From contig NZ_CP147246.1 in NCBI RefSeq assembly GCF_002174455.2, positions 1,081,501-1,145,500 on the forward strand: a stretch of DNA of 64,000 nt. Reading direction: 5' to 3'. Source of the stretch: Enterococcus sp. 9D6_DIV0238 (lineage in GTDB: Bacteria > Bacillota > Bacilli > Lactobacillales > Enterococcaceae). The position numbers and the translations under genes are program-made. The notes beneath the pieces were generated by a model that made no database searches, was not told where the DNA came from, and saw only the letters and a list, made by a program, of their open reading frames with translations. The first letter of the stretch is position 1. Every line of letters starts with the position of its first letter. Of the stretch, positions 51,602 to 60,986 are shown piece by piece.

Positions 51602-52522
51602 TTATCTCTTAAAAAAATTAGCAAACCAACCACTGAATTGATAGTTTTGTGTGACACTTTCTGGAAGTGGAACCATAGGAACTTCAAGGAAAGCAGCTAG
51701 TTCTTCTAGATTTGTTTCAGACAAAATGAACATATTTTCCCATCGATAAAAGTCCAGGTTCTGTACACTTGGATTATTCGTGATCAATTTTTTATTAAGA
51801 AACAATGCTTCTAATGGTCTAAGGGAAATCCCTTGCTGATCACTTTGAACAATATCTAAAATAGCTCCTGTATTGCCCTCATAATTGATCAATTCACTGT
51901 ACGGCAATGCTTCTTTATAAGCATAATCTGTTCGAGAATTTTTAGATGAATCGACAACATAAATCAACGGTTTCAATTGCTTGCTGATAAAGTACTGCTC
52001 CAGTTCTAATAAAAGCGGTAATCGGTTCTTATCTACACCAATAAAACAAACATCTGAATGATAGCTGTCATCTGTTTTTGTAACAGTCAGCTTTGTCCGA
52101 TCAATAAATTGATTATTCGGATGCATCCCATATTTTTCACAGTCTTTTTCATCAAACGACCATAGTTCACAATTTAAGTCCGAATAAAGAGAAACAGGTG
52201 TATCTCTAATCACAGGATTACTATACCAGACAACAATCCGTATTTCAGGATACTTTCGGTTCAAATATTTAATCAATGGACGAGAAAAAAAGTGTGAATT
52301 CACCAAAATAAAATCGATCTCTTTCAACTTTTTTTTCCAGTTTCCATAAAAGAAAGACGCCAATTGTAAATTCAACTTTTTATCTAGATAATTGAGCAGT
52401 TTGATTATAAATGTCCGTCGTTCAAAATATTTCTCTACGTGGATACCTAATTTTTGTGCATCCGTTGAAAATAAAACCGATTTCTCATCCAGCGTAATGA
52501 TCATCATACGACTATAGTCCAT
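51602..52522 (-). CDS. Putative glycosyltransferase (GT-B type)
   Basis: 306-residue cytosolic protein. DFILVNSHFFSRPLIKYLNR is followed by an inter-domain VVWYSNPV. The C-terminal GISLRPLEALFLNKKLITNN resembles the donor-binding RxxEAL...KPLITT region of GT-B enzymes of the CgeB/LPS type. There is no membrane segment. By context it transfers a sugar during assembly of the surface polysaccharide; neither family nor sugar can be fixed. Confidence 0.6.
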   Translation of the reverse strand: MDYSRMMIITLDEKSVLFSTDAQKLGIHVEKYFERRTFIIKLLNYLDKKLNLQLASFFYGNWKKKLKEIDFILVNSHFFSRPLIKYLNRKYPEIRIVVWYSNPVIRDTPVSLYSDLNCELWSFDEKDCEKYGMHPNNQFIDRTKLTVTKTDDSYHSDVCFIGVDKNRLPLLLELEQYFISKQLKPLIYVVDSSKNSRTDYAYKEALPYSELINYEGNTGAILDIVQSDQQGISLRPLEALFLNKKLITNNPSVQNLDFYRWENMFILSETNLEELAAFLEVPMVPLPESVTQNYQFSGWFANFFKR

Positions 52523-52546
52523 TGATCTCAGACTCCTTTGTTTTGC

Positions 52547-53371
52547 TTATTTCCAATAAAAAGTATAAGGATGATGGGTCACTCGCTCTGATTCAGGCGG
52601 CAATTCCATGTAGTCTCCATAACGCAGCGTCAAAAACTTTTTGCGGTCTTTGATTGCACGAACTGTTTTACCAGCAAAGATAATATCTTCGTATTCTTTA
52701 AACCAATCCGTCGGGAAAATTCCCCATTCTTCATCAATAAATTCGATATAACCGCAAATCTCTGCTTCCTCAAAAGGATACTTGTGTATTTCATCCATAA
52801 GTAAACTTCTCCAATGAGCATAATTTCCCTGCTTCAATAACTTACGATACTTTGGATAGTATAAAACTCTTTTCCCATATGCCTTCCATCTCGTTTTGGA
52901 GATTGCATAAGAAGCATTCAACGTTGCTAACATATTATCTAGATACAACATGCAACGCTCTCCAAAAGCTTTTCTTTCAGCTTGATCCGCTGGAAAACCA
53001 TCTATTGGAAAAATGTCTACAAAAACACCTAGTTCTGGATCTTCACTATGATAAAATTGTTTTGTTTTCATACAAGTTCTTTTGTCGATCAATTTTGCAA
53101 ATGGATAGCGATATTCAGTACGTGTCTCTAGACTTAACAGCAAATACGTTTCGTCTTTCGCTAAAATCTTTATCAGACGGTCATAATTTGGACGCGTCAG
53201 CACAATATCTAGGTCATCATCCCAAGGAATATACCCTTGATGTCTTTCTGCTCCAATCAAGCTTCCATAATAAACAGAATACTCAATGTCATTCTTTCGG
53301 CAAATCTGATCGATATACACAAGCATCTCGACACCAATTTCCTGTATTTCATTAATACTCAATTCTTTCAT
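52547..53371 (-). CDS. LicD-family phosphotransferase (downstream copy)
   Basis: 274-residue protein with the LicD core: IYYG-type loop SVYYGSLIGAERHQ, GYIPWDDDLDIVLTRPNYDRL with the Asp triad, and GVFVDIFPIDGFPAD. The LicD family transfers phosphoryl-linked groups such as phosphocholine or alditol phosphates from CDP-activated donors to surface glycans. The start overlaps the stop of the polymerase gene (ATGA). It is one of two LicD genes in this locus. Confidence 0.9.
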   Translation of the reverse strand: MKELSINEIQEIGVEMLVYIDQICRKNDIEYSVYYGSLIGAERHQGYIPWDDDLDIVLTRPNYDRLIKILAKDETYLLLSLETRTEYRYPFAKLIDKRTCMKTKQFYHSEDPELGVFVDIFPIDGFPADQAERKAFGERCMLYLDNMLATLNASYAISKTRWKAYGKRVLYYPKYRKLLKQGNYAHWRSLLMDEIHKYPFEEAEICGYIEFIDEEWGIFPTDWFKEYEDIIFAGKTVRAIKDRKKFLTLRYGDYMELPPESERVTHHPYTFYWK

Positions 53372-54744
53372 AGCTCTAATTCACTCGTTTCCTGCTCATT
53401 TTTTGAGTTCAATCTACCGATATAAAGGAAGAATACTAATGCACCTAATCGATTCACTAATACAATATCCGGGATCAAGCATGCAGATATCAAAATCGTC
53501 AAGACGATCAAGCTATAAAATAAGTATTCAAGATAATTAGTTCTATTCATCTTGAAAAGAGTAACTAATGCTTTGATCATGTTATATAAAACAAACAATG
53601 TAAATGGAATCGTCCCTAAAAGTCCTGTCGTCGCCAATAAGAAAAATAGAAAATTATGTGGGGTTTGCTCTTTTATTGCAATCCAAGTATTTGGTAAATT
53701 TTTCTGAGCATAGTGAAGTAAACCTTTTGGAGATGGCCCAATCAATGGCTTAGTCTCAAATATTTCAACCGCGCTTTTCCATAGCTTAAATCGGCTATTA
53801 GAAATATCTGAATCCTCTCCTGTGTCAGGTCGATCCAAAGAAATATCATCTTTTCCATCGTTTGTCTTGATCACGATCACCTTGCTGACAGCTTCAGCAG
53901 TAACAACTGAAACTTTTTGAGTGACCGTCATCGTCAAAGAAAGAACCACAACAGCAACTAATGCAAGACCTGTTGAAAGCAAGAGACGTTTGAAAAGCGC
54001 CATCGTCTTTTTATTATAATAAAAATAGAAAAAGACCCAGACAACCACAACTGCCATACTTTCGATCATTGCAGTTCTTGAACCTGAAAGGACAACGAAA
54101 AAGAAAGATACGATTAGATTAGTAATCAAAAAACCTCTATATAGCTTTGACTGTGCCTTTTTGAAAAGGTGTATAGAAAAACAAAAAGAAACAACAGAAA
54201 TGGTTGCAGCATAGTTCGGATCTACAAATACACCATACAAGCGATTTTCAAAAAAGCCCATCCGAATCCCATAATACAATTTATCTAAAGGCATCGTATA
54301 CTGGAATTGTACAAAAAACATTCCTAATGAAATAACTAATAAAACAAACCATGTAAACACTAAAACTTTTTCTACTAGTGAAAATAAATCTTTACGGTTT
54401 TTCTTCCCAAGTTCGTAAGCCACAAAGAAAAGAAGTACTTCCCATATAATCAATTTAAAATTAGCAACTAAACCTGTCGGTGCATTTGCGATGGAAGTAA
54501 TGACCAACGCCAAGGTAAAGATCAGCAATAAGAAACTTGGCTTCTCACGTCTTTTGATCCAATCAAACCCGTTACGAATGAATAATAATCCCCCAGCTAA
54601 TGAAATAACAGAAAAAATAATACTGTCAAATTTTGATGGAATCAGACTATAGGTACTGATCATGCGTATGATCAACATAAATTCCCAAACGAGAATAAAA
54701 GGTATTTCTACCTTATCAAGAACTTCATTAGCTTTTTTTATCAT
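53368..54744 (-). CDS. O-antigen polymerase/ligase-like membrane protein (Wzy)
   Basis: 458-residue protein with about 11 membrane helices and one large extracellular loop (about 270-340) carrying DNGKDDISLDRPDTG-type residues. The Wzy_C/WaaL block TPHNFLFFLLATTGLLGTIP, with the conserved His, follows. It should polymerise or ligate lipid-linked glycan repeats outside the membrane. AAGGAGAT precedes the ATG. Confidence 0.85.
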   Translation of the reverse strand: MIKKANEVLDKVEIPFILVWEFMLIIRMISTYSLIPSKFDSIIFSVISLAGGLLFIRNGFDWIKRREKPSFLLLIFTLALVITSIANAPTGLVANFKLIIWEVLLFFVAYELGKKNRKDLFSLVEKVLVFTWFVLLVISLGMFFVQFQYTMPLDKLYYGIRMGFFENRLYGVFVDPNYAATISVVSFCFSIHLFKKAQSKLYRGFLITNLIVSFFFVVLSGSRTAMIESMAVVVVWVFFYFYYNKKTMALFKRLLLSTGLALVAVVVLSLTMTVTQKVSVVTAEAVSKVIVIKTNDGKDDISLDRPDTGEDSDISNSRFKLWKSAVEIFETKPLIGPSPKGLLHYAQKNLPNTWIAIKEQTPHNFLFFLLATTGLLGTIPFTLFVLYNMIKALVTLFKMNRTNYLEYLFYSLIVLTILISACLIPDIVLVNRLGALVFFLYIGRLNSKNEQETSELEL

Positions 54745-54773
54745 TAACCCTATCTCCTTAACTCAATTAAGAT

Positions 54774-55754
54774 CTACTTGTTTATTTTCCTTACCATTCT
54801 ACTCTCAAAACGTGATAAGAGCTTGTATAGGTATGGATGTATTTTTAAAGCGAACATCGCTATTTTTCTCGATTTAGTAAAATATTGATTTTTAAGTACA
54901 AAAGTAAAATTGCTACGTAAAAATTTGATGATTTGTCTTTGTGTCTCCATATCCTCATTTGTTAGAGGACTATTCATCATTTTATCCAAGACAGTAAAAT
55001 AAGCCCAGCAAACCCTAGTATGAGCAACATTGACTAATTCTGGATACTTAGCTACAACACGTGCTTCATTATCTTCCCATGCTTTGATCATATCCAAGTC
55101 TTTATGTGTAAAGTGATTACTGGAAATACTATTTTCCCGGTGAAAGTAACAATATTTTTGACTAGTGTCGATGACTACTTTTTTAGTTTCTTCAAGCACA
55201 TCTAAAATAACTGCTGCATCTTCTGTGATCATACCGACTGGATAACGAACATGATCAAATATTTCTCTTTTATATAGCTTATTTGTTGCACTGATCGTAC
55301 TTAGCTTTCCTTCAAACATTATTTTTGCTGCGCCGACCATATCTGTTACGATATATTTTTTCTCTTTGATCACAGGTTCTTTCCCCGCATAAACATCCAA
55401 AAAACCAACTGTTGCTAAATCAGCATCTTCTCTTTTTAGATTATTATATAAAAGTTCATACATATCTTCCATGATATAATCATCACTATCAACAAAGCCT
55501 AGGTAACGACCTTTAGCTACTTCGATCCCAGTATTTCTTGCTGCGCTTAAGCCGCCATTTTCTTGATGGATAACAGTGATCCGTTGATCGGCTTTCGCAT
55601 ATTCATCACACATCTCACCGCTTCTGTCCGGCGAACCGTCATCGACCAAAATCAGTTCAAAATCTTGGAATGTTTGAGCTAAAATGGATTTTACACACTT
55701 ATCTAGATATTGCTCTACTTTATATACCGGAACAATAATACTTATCTCAGGCAC
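54774..55754 (-). CDS. Family 2 glycosyltransferase
   Basis: 326-residue GT-A enzyme. N-terminal IIVPVYKVEQYLDKCVKSIL, LILVDDGSPDRSGEMCDEY, GGLSAARNTGIEVAKG and the DxD-type YLGFVDSDDYI. The start is a GTG 10 bases after GAGGAG. The long C-terminal helical part may bind the membrane. Adds a sugar to the growing repeat unit; the sugar is unknown. Confidence 0.92.
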   Translation of the reverse strand: MPEISIIVPVYKVEQYLDKCVKSILAQTFQDFELILVDDGSPDRSGEMCDEYAKADQRITVIHQENGGLSAARNTGIEVAKGRYLGFVDSDDYIMEDMYELLYNNLKREDADLATVGFLDVYAGKEPVIKEKKYIVTDMVGAAKIMFEGKLSTISATNKLYKREIFDHVRYPVGMITEDAAVILDVLEETKKVVIDTSQKYCYFHRENSISSNHFTHKDLDMIKAWEDNEARVVAKYPELVNVAHTRVCWAYFTVLDKMMNSPLTNEDMETQRQIIKFLRSNFTFVLKNQYFTKSRKIAMFALKIHPYLYKLLSRFESRMVRKINK

Positions 55755-55761
55755 TACTTTT

Positions 55762-56814
55762 TCACTCCTCGGTTTTCATAATTCTTATGACTTGCTCTAA
55801 GCCTTCTTCTAAGGAATAAATCGGCTGCCACCCCAATCGTTCTATCTTATCAGTAGCTAGAATCGCCTGCGTTGCTTTAGAATAACCCGCAGCTTCTGTT
55901 TGATCTGGGATTTCAAAGATCACTTTTCTACCAACGAGCGCAGCCAGCTTTTCTGCCAACTCTTTTAGTGTTAAGTCAAATTGGCTATTGGCAATATTGT
56001 ACGCTTCGCCAGATTTACCTTCTAGAAGTAAATACAATAATGCGTATGCTGCATCAGCAACATAACAATAAGAATAATACTGTGTTCCTGCACTCTTTAA
56101 AACGATATCTTCGTCGTTCACAGCGTTTCGAATAAACTGAGAAGAAGCTTTGGAATCTTCTTTCAGCATCGTTGGACCAAAAATGCGACATAATCTAGGA
56201 ATCACTACATCGACATCATACTGCTGAATATATGCTTGGCACAGTGCTTCACTTGCTCGTTTCCCTTCCGGATAACCAGCCCTTAACGTATTACTGTCTA
56301 TATAGCCACAATATTGCTCATCAAATTTCTCTACGTCGCCCCTATTTTCTCCGTATATCTCAACAGTGGAAAGAAACAATACCCGTTCAACAGAATGCTT
56401 CGCTGCATAGTTCAGCACCTGTTCTGTTCCTTTGATATTCGTCATGATCGTATTGATCGGATCTTCTACGTAGGCTTTTGGATGTGTATTACTTGCACCA
56501 TGAATAATGAAATCATACGTAATATCAGAGACTAACGGTTCTAAAACATCTCCTGCCACTAGATGAAAGTGGCGATCACCTAGATATTTGACAAACCTTG
56601 ACTCCAGCTTTCCTAAATTTCTTCCCATCGCATAAACTGAGATGTTGAGAGCTTGTTTCTTATTCAAAGCCATTAAGCAGTCGATCAAAAACGTTCCGAT
56701 CATACCTGAAGCCCCGATAATCAGAATCGATTTATTTTTTAATTTGTTCCATGCCAATTGTTCCTGAATAACTTTTTCGATATCTTTTTGATAATCAAGA
56801 TTATTTGAAAACAT
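55762..56814 (-). CDS. NAD-dependent epimerase/dehydratase
   Basis: 350-residue extended SDR. NAD-binding IIGASGMIGTFLID (GxxGxxG), FLSTVEIYGENRG and a Tyr-containing GYPEGKRASEALCQAY with the YxxxK-like Tyr and Lys, then PRLCRIFGPTM. It resembles proteins found next to TarI/IspD-like cytidylyltransferases in LicD loci, suggesting modification of a nucleotide-linked sugar or alditol. The exact reaction is unknown. Confidence 0.82.
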   Translation of the reverse strand: MFSNNLDYQKDIEKVIQEQLAWNKLKNKSILIIGASGMIGTFLIDCLMALNKKQALNISVYAMGRNLGKLESRFVKYLGDRHFHLVAGDVLEPLVSDITYDFIIHGASNTHPKAYVEDPINTIMTNIKGTEQVLNYAAKHSVERVLFLSTVEIYGENRGDVEKFDEQYCGYIDSNTLRAGYPEGKRASEALCQAYIQQYDVDVVIPRLCRIFGPTMLKEDSKASSQFIRNAVNDEDIVLKSAGTQYYSYCYVADAAYALLYLLLEGKSGEAYNIANSQFDLTLKELAEKLAALVGRKVIFEIPDQTEAAGYSKATQAILATDKIERLGWQPIYSLEEGLEQVIRIMKTEE

Positions 56815-56823
56815 AGTGTTCTC

Positions 56824-57528
56824 CTATTCTTCTTTCATTCGAAGATAGCCTTTGAATAATTGCAGGTCATCTTGTGTCGTTAGTTTGATATTCTTATCAG
56901 AACCCACAGCAAAATAAAGAGTTTCTCCTAAATCGACCATCATTGTATTAGCATACGATGATTCTGAGATACCAATGCCTTCTTTGAAGGCTTTTTCATA
57001 AGCCCAAGCAAGCTTATCGAATTGGTATGCTTGAGGTGTAGACACTCTTCTCAATGTTTCTCTATTAATATATTGTTTCGTTGTTTCTTCTGTCTCTTTC
57101 ACAAAAATTTGTTCGTTATAAGGCAGTGAAGTCACTGCATTACCGAATTCTTTACATTTTACGATAACATCAGATAATACGATCTCATCGACTAATGGAC
57201 GAATCCCGTCGTGGATCACAATCGTATCCTCTTTTTCAGAGTGTGCTTTTAAGAAATCTACACCATTTCTAATGGATTCCTGACCGCTGTTGCCGCCTTC
57301 AATGATCCACTCCAGTTTATCGATATGATACTCTTTTGCATATGCTGATAGGGTATCCTCCCAGCCTTTCTTACAAACGACCAGGATTTGGTCGATCATC
57401 GGATGCTTTTGGAAAGATTCCAAAGTATAAATAATAATCGGTTTATCCTCAACCATAATAAATTGTTTTGGAATATCCTGTCCCATTCTTTTACCGACAC
57501 CACCGGCAATAATCAAAGCTGTAATCAT
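56824..57528 (-). CDS. IspD/TarI-family cytidylyltransferase
   Basis: 234-residue nucleotidyltransferase. N-terminal ALIIAGGVGKRMGQDIPKQF, then VIHDGIRPLVD and RRVSTPQAYQFDKL, the IspD/TarI core. The ATG at 57528 lies 8 bases after AAGGAGG at the end of the LicD gene. Between two LicD genes and an epimerase it more likely makes a CDP-alditol donor (TarI-like, for example CDP-ribitol) than an isoprenoid precursor; that is inference from context. Confidence 0.85.
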   Translation of the reverse strand: MITALIIAGGVGKRMGQDIPKQFIMVEDKPIIIYTLESFQKHPMIDQILVVCKKGWEDTLSAYAKEYHIDKLEWIIEGGNSGQESIRNGVDFLKAHSEKEDTIVIHDGIRPLVDEIVLSDVIVKCKEFGNAVTSLPYNEQIFVKETEETTKQYINRETLRRVSTPQAYQFDKLAWAYEKAFKEGIGISESSYANTMMVDLGETLYFAVGSDKNIKLTTQDDLQLFKGYLRMKEE

Positions 57529-57531
57529 CAA

Positions 57532-58413
57532 TTATTCCTCCTTCAAGTGATCCACACAATAGTAGATTCCTTTATATTTTTTATAAGTGTTCTCTGTATC
57601 AATGTACACTGCATCATGATGAGAAATACGATCTTTTTCATCCGGCAACTCCATATAATTACCGAATACTTGAGTCAAATAATGATCATACCCGATTGGT
57701 ACCGGCATCGTTGTATCTTCAAAAGGCAAGTACACTGCCTTTTCAAAGTCTGTTCTCTTATACAAATTCCCCATGTAACGCGGACCTACACAAAGCTCAG
57801 TCACATATTCAGACGTAGAAAAATCATATTTTGACATCTGTTTGCTGGCAAATGACCAGATTCTATAGCGACCTTTTTTAGTAGGAACCAGTTTTAGGAG
57901 GACTTTACTGCCAAACGCCATGACTCCACCATGTTTTTCCGGAATCACTTGTGAGCAAAACAACGCATAGATCAATGCCCATAGCTTTTGAATCTTTCTC
58001 TTGACCGCTCCGTCTGGTGCGCCGTCTAGTGGAAAAATATCGATCGGCAAACCGTGAGGCATATCCAAATCCTGCTGATAAGGTTTGATAAAGGTTGTTT
58101 CCGCTGCTCGGATCGTTGTAAAGGAATTATGGTCAATGAAGGTTTTAGATGGTTTCATCAATGGATATTTTTCTACATCCGCATGTACTTGCCATAAGTC
58201 AGATAATTTCTCATAATCCTTACGCGGCATAAAAAAATCCAAATCGTCATCCCATGGTATAAAGCCTTGATTTCTGACTGTTCCGATACAGCCGCCACCA
58301 CAAAAATAACACAACAAATCGTGTTCATTGCAGAAGCTGACAAAGTAGTTTGCCATTTCTAAATTGACCCTTTGGATTCTTTTGATTTGCTCTGTGTCTT
58401 CTATCTTATTCAT
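57532..58413 (-). CDS. LicD-family phosphotransferase (upstream copy)
   Basis: 293-residue protein with the LicD motifs CYFCGGGCIGTVRNQ, GFIPWDDDLDFFMPRKDYEKL and GLPIDIFPLDGAPDG. It shares the core but little else with the LicD at 52547, so the two probably handle different acceptors. It begins the second polysaccharide operon and is coupled to the cytidylyltransferase, whose start lies 3 bases past its stop. The ribosome binding site before its ATG is weak. Confidence 0.9.
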   Translation of the reverse strand: MNKIEDTEQIKRIQRVNLEMANYFVSFCNEHDLLCYFCGGGCIGTVRNQGFIPWDDDLDFFMPRKDYEKLSDLWQVHADVEKYPLMKPSKTFIDHNSFTTIRAAETTFIKPYQQDLDMPHGLPIDIFPLDGAPDGAVKRKIQKLWALIYALFCSQVIPEKHGGVMAFGSKVLLKLVPTKKGRYRIWSFASKQMSKYDFSTSEYVTELCVGPRYMGNLYKRTDFEKAVYLPFEDTTMPVPIGYDHYLTQVFGNYMELPDEKDRISHHDAVYIDTENTYKKYKGIYYCVDHLKEE

Positions 58414-58552
58414 CGTTCAATACTAAACTCCTCAAAGTACCTGTTTTCAGAATACATCTGGTCTATTTTCTCACATCTGATAAAAACTTTCAACAACTTA
58501 CCAGTGTTCTTAATACAACTGTAAACAAGCCAAAGCACTTCAAGTATCAAGG

Positions 58553-58594
58553 AAAACAAAAAACACCACATAACTAATCGTTATGTGATGTGTT
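58553..58594 (-). terminator. Terminator between the two polysaccharide operons
   Basis: AACACCACATAAC pairs with GTTATGTGATGTGTT (one bulge) and is followed by TTTTTTG on the minus strand, 24 bases after the glycosyltransferase stop. Confidence 0.75.
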
Positions 58595-58617
58595 CTTTCT
58601 GATTAAGAAACGACATA

Positions 58618-59442
58618 CTATTTTCTAAGCATTCGTTTGTAAAATTTCCCCCGTAGCTGTGTAGGCATTAGACAAATAACAATATGGATCGCTGATACTG
58701 AAACGAAATCAGTAAAGCTGCCTAGTCCTTCTTGATAGATCCTCTTTCTTGCTTTTAGACCAGGCATCAGGTATTTTAGGCCGCCGCGACGATTATACAT
58801 GTCATTTCCCGTACGTGCGTAAACTAAAAACTCTGGTAAATTCTGACCTTCATAACCGGCTTTCAATAATCTGACCCACAAGTAATAATCTTCAAATCCT
58901 TGTAAAGGAAGATAATTTCCGACAGCAATGACCGCTTCTTTTTTATACATAACGGTCATATGATTAAAGGGATTTCTTTTTTTGGAAAACTGGCGAATCT
59001 CTTCGTTCGTTAGAGGCATGTTCTTTCTCGCCAGCTCATTTTCGATCGTATCTTCAAATTCAATGATGTTTGAACCTATGATAGCTAATTCACTGTTTTT
59101 CAAAAAAGTATTATATTGTATTTCTAAACGAGTATTGGCCATGATATCATCCGTATCCATTCGGGCGATCAAGTCATTACGGCAGTTCTTCACACCAATC
59201 GCTAATGCTGTGCCCAAACCTTGATTTTTCTCTAGCGAAATGATAGTCAATCGACCAGCTAACCGATCACGGTAATGCTGGATCTGCTCATATAATTCAT
59301 CTGTCAGAGGTCCATCTTCGACCAAAAGAATCTCATCCGGCTGAACGGATTGAGCAAGCGTACTTTCCATCGTTTGGGTAAAATATTCCGGTTTTTCTTT
59401 CTTGTAGACAGACATCAACACGCTAACAGGTATAGTTTGCAT
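58618..59442 (-). CDS. Family 2 glycosyltransferase (AmsE-like)
   Basis: About 274-residue GT-A enzyme: PVSVLMSVYKKEKPEYFTQT, PDEILLVEDGPLTDELYEQI, GLGTALAIGVKN, LIARMDTDDIM with the DxD motif, then RNPFNHMTVMYKKEAV. This pattern is that of the AmsE/WbbL-type transferases that act after the priming sugar. ATG at 59442 chosen over a GTG at 59451; neither has a strong site. It follows the priming transferase gene. Confidence 0.88.
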   Translation of the reverse strand: MQTIPVSVLMSVYKKEKPEYFTQTMESTLAQSVQPDEILLVEDGPLTDELYEQIQHYRDRLAGRLTIISLEKNQGLGTALAIGVKNCRNDLIARMDTDDIMANTRLEIQYNTFLKNSELAIIGSNIIEFEDTIENELARKNMPLTNEEIRQFSKKRNPFNHMTVMYKKEAVIAVGNYLPLQGFEDYYLWVRLLKAGYEGQNLPEFLVYARTGNDMYNRRGGLKYLMPGLKARKRIYQEGLGSFTDFVSVSAIHIVICLMPTQLRGKFYKRMLRK

Positions 59443-59456
59443 TTTATTCACTCACT

Positions 59457-60851
59457 TCATTTAAATAGCTCAATTTTATTTTCACTTAAGAATGACAGAT
59501 CTTTTGTACTGCGTTCAACCTCTTCTACACCTTGAGAAGAAACTTTATCAAATAAAATCTTGATCGTTTGCAACAAGATTTTCAGATCCAGCAGTAATGA
59601 ATAGTTTTTGATATACAATAGATCAAAATTTAATTTACTATTATAATCTGATGCATATTTCCCATACACCTGTGCATATCCAGTGATTCCCGCTCTGACA
59701 TTGTGTCGTAAGTAATACTGAGGATTCTCACTATTGAATTGATCCACGAAAAAAGGTCTTTCTGGTCTTGGGCCGACAATCGCCATATCTCCTCTGATCA
59801 CATTGATCAATTGAGGCAGCTCGTCGATCCTTAAGGCTCGTAAGTATTTACCAACAGCTGTTACACGAGCATCATTACTTGTTGATAAAACTGGACCAGA
59901 TTTAGCTTCTGCTGTTGCAGACATTGTTCTAAATTTTAAAATTGGAAATTCTTTTTGATCCAATGTGATTCTTGTTTGCTTGTAAATCACAGGACCAGGA
60001 GATGTTACTTTCACTAAGATCGCTGCAATCAGCATCAAAGGAGAAGCAATAACTAACAACACAAATGAAAGAATGATATCAAATAGACGCTTCATGAAGT
60101 TGTCTTCTCCTTTGATTCTAAAATCAGACACCTCAATGATACTTTCATCTTCAAAATTCATCATGTTCGGTTTTAACATAATTAGATTTTCAAAGCTGGT
60201 ATTTAAAAATAGCTTCTTTTCCGCTTTTGTTACGAGTTTATAGATTTTAAATTTTTCGTTCTCATCGATATGGCTAGAAATATAAACGATATCGATTTCA
60301 TCAAGCTGTTTGACCAAATTTTCATAATAATGATCAACGATCACTTTGGTCACCTGATGCTTTTTATTTTTATGACTGATAAAGTTCTGTGCTGCAGAAA
60401 CAACACTTTCCTCGGTTCCTATAATCACGACTTTTTTGATCGAGCTGACTTTTAAATATAAGAAATAAACCAGAATCCGCCACAGGCTCAACAATATAAT
60501 ACCGACGATAAATGTGTACACAAGGACCGATCTCGGAAATGTGAACCAACGACCTGCAAATGTGATCGTCATGATAAACAAAATCGTCAAGAATTGACCG
60601 ATCACGGTGACAAAAACAATATCATTGATCGTTCGATTATAGAACACATACGCACCTAATAGCATATTTAAAAAGATAAAAAACAGCGAAATATAGATAG
60701 CAGATTTCTCATAGGATACAAAATTATATGAAGGAATGTTAGATCCAAATTTAATCCAAAATCCAACCAATACCGAAAAATTAAAGACAAGCACGTCAAT
60801 AATAATAATCGCAATTCGCTTTGCATTATTCCATTCACTTTTAGTTGTCAT
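59457..60851 (-). CDS. Undecaprenyl-phosphate priming glycosyl-1-phosphate transferase (EpaR-like)
   Basis: 464-residue membrane enzyme that loads the first sugar-1-phosphate onto undecaprenyl phosphate. Four or five N-terminal membrane helices (about 10-130), a nucleotide-fold domain (VVIIGTEESVVSAAQNF), a further membrane segment, then the catalytic domain. The latter has VKVTSPGPVIYKQTRI, FPILKFRTMSATAE, LRIDELPQLINVIRGDMAIVGPRP and VRAGITGYAQVYGKY. Full-length PHPT family. In E. faecalis the similarly placed EpaR begins the variable decoration region of the Epa polysaccharide; equivalence here is inference from neighbours. Confidence 0.93.
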   Translation of the reverse strand: MTTKSEWNNAKRIAIIIIDVLVFNFSVLVGFWIKFGSNIPSYNFVSYEKSAIYISLFFIFLNMLLGAYVFYNRTINDIVFVTVIGQFLTILFIMTITFAGRWFTFPRSVLVYTFIVGIILLSLWRILVYFLYLKVSSIKKVVIIGTEESVVSAAQNFISHKNKKHQVTKVIVDHYYENLVKQLDEIDIVYISSHIDENEKFKIYKLVTKAEKKLFLNTSFENLIMLKPNMMNFEDESIIEVSDFRIKGEDNFMKRLFDIILSFVLLVIASPLMLIAAILVKVTSPGPVIYKQTRITLDQKEFPILKFRTMSATAEAKSGPVLSTSNDARVTAVGKYLRALRIDELPQLINVIRGDMAIVGPRPERPFFVDQFNSENPQYYLRHNVRAGITGYAQVYGKYASDYNSKLNFDLLYIKNYSLLLDLKILLQTIKILFDKVSSQGVEEVERSTKDLSFLSENKIELFK

Positions 60852-60986
60852 TTTTACCTTCCTTCCTGAATAAACATTTACCTATTTTTTACTGATAAAA
60901 ACTTTCCGTTTCATGTTACCACAATGGGGCTAAAAAAAACAATAACCTCTCCCACGTTCTAGGGAGGATTTATCGAATCGATTCCG

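Noticed and set aside
52852..53355. 167-codon open frame on the plus strand
   Set aside because: Antisense to the LicD gene, whose motifs are intact; no ribosome binding site or recognisable domain.
57388..57834. 148-codon open frame on the plus strand
   Set aside because: Spans the junction of the LicD and cytidylyltransferase genes on the other strand, with a His/Ile/Phe-rich product typical of antisense frames.
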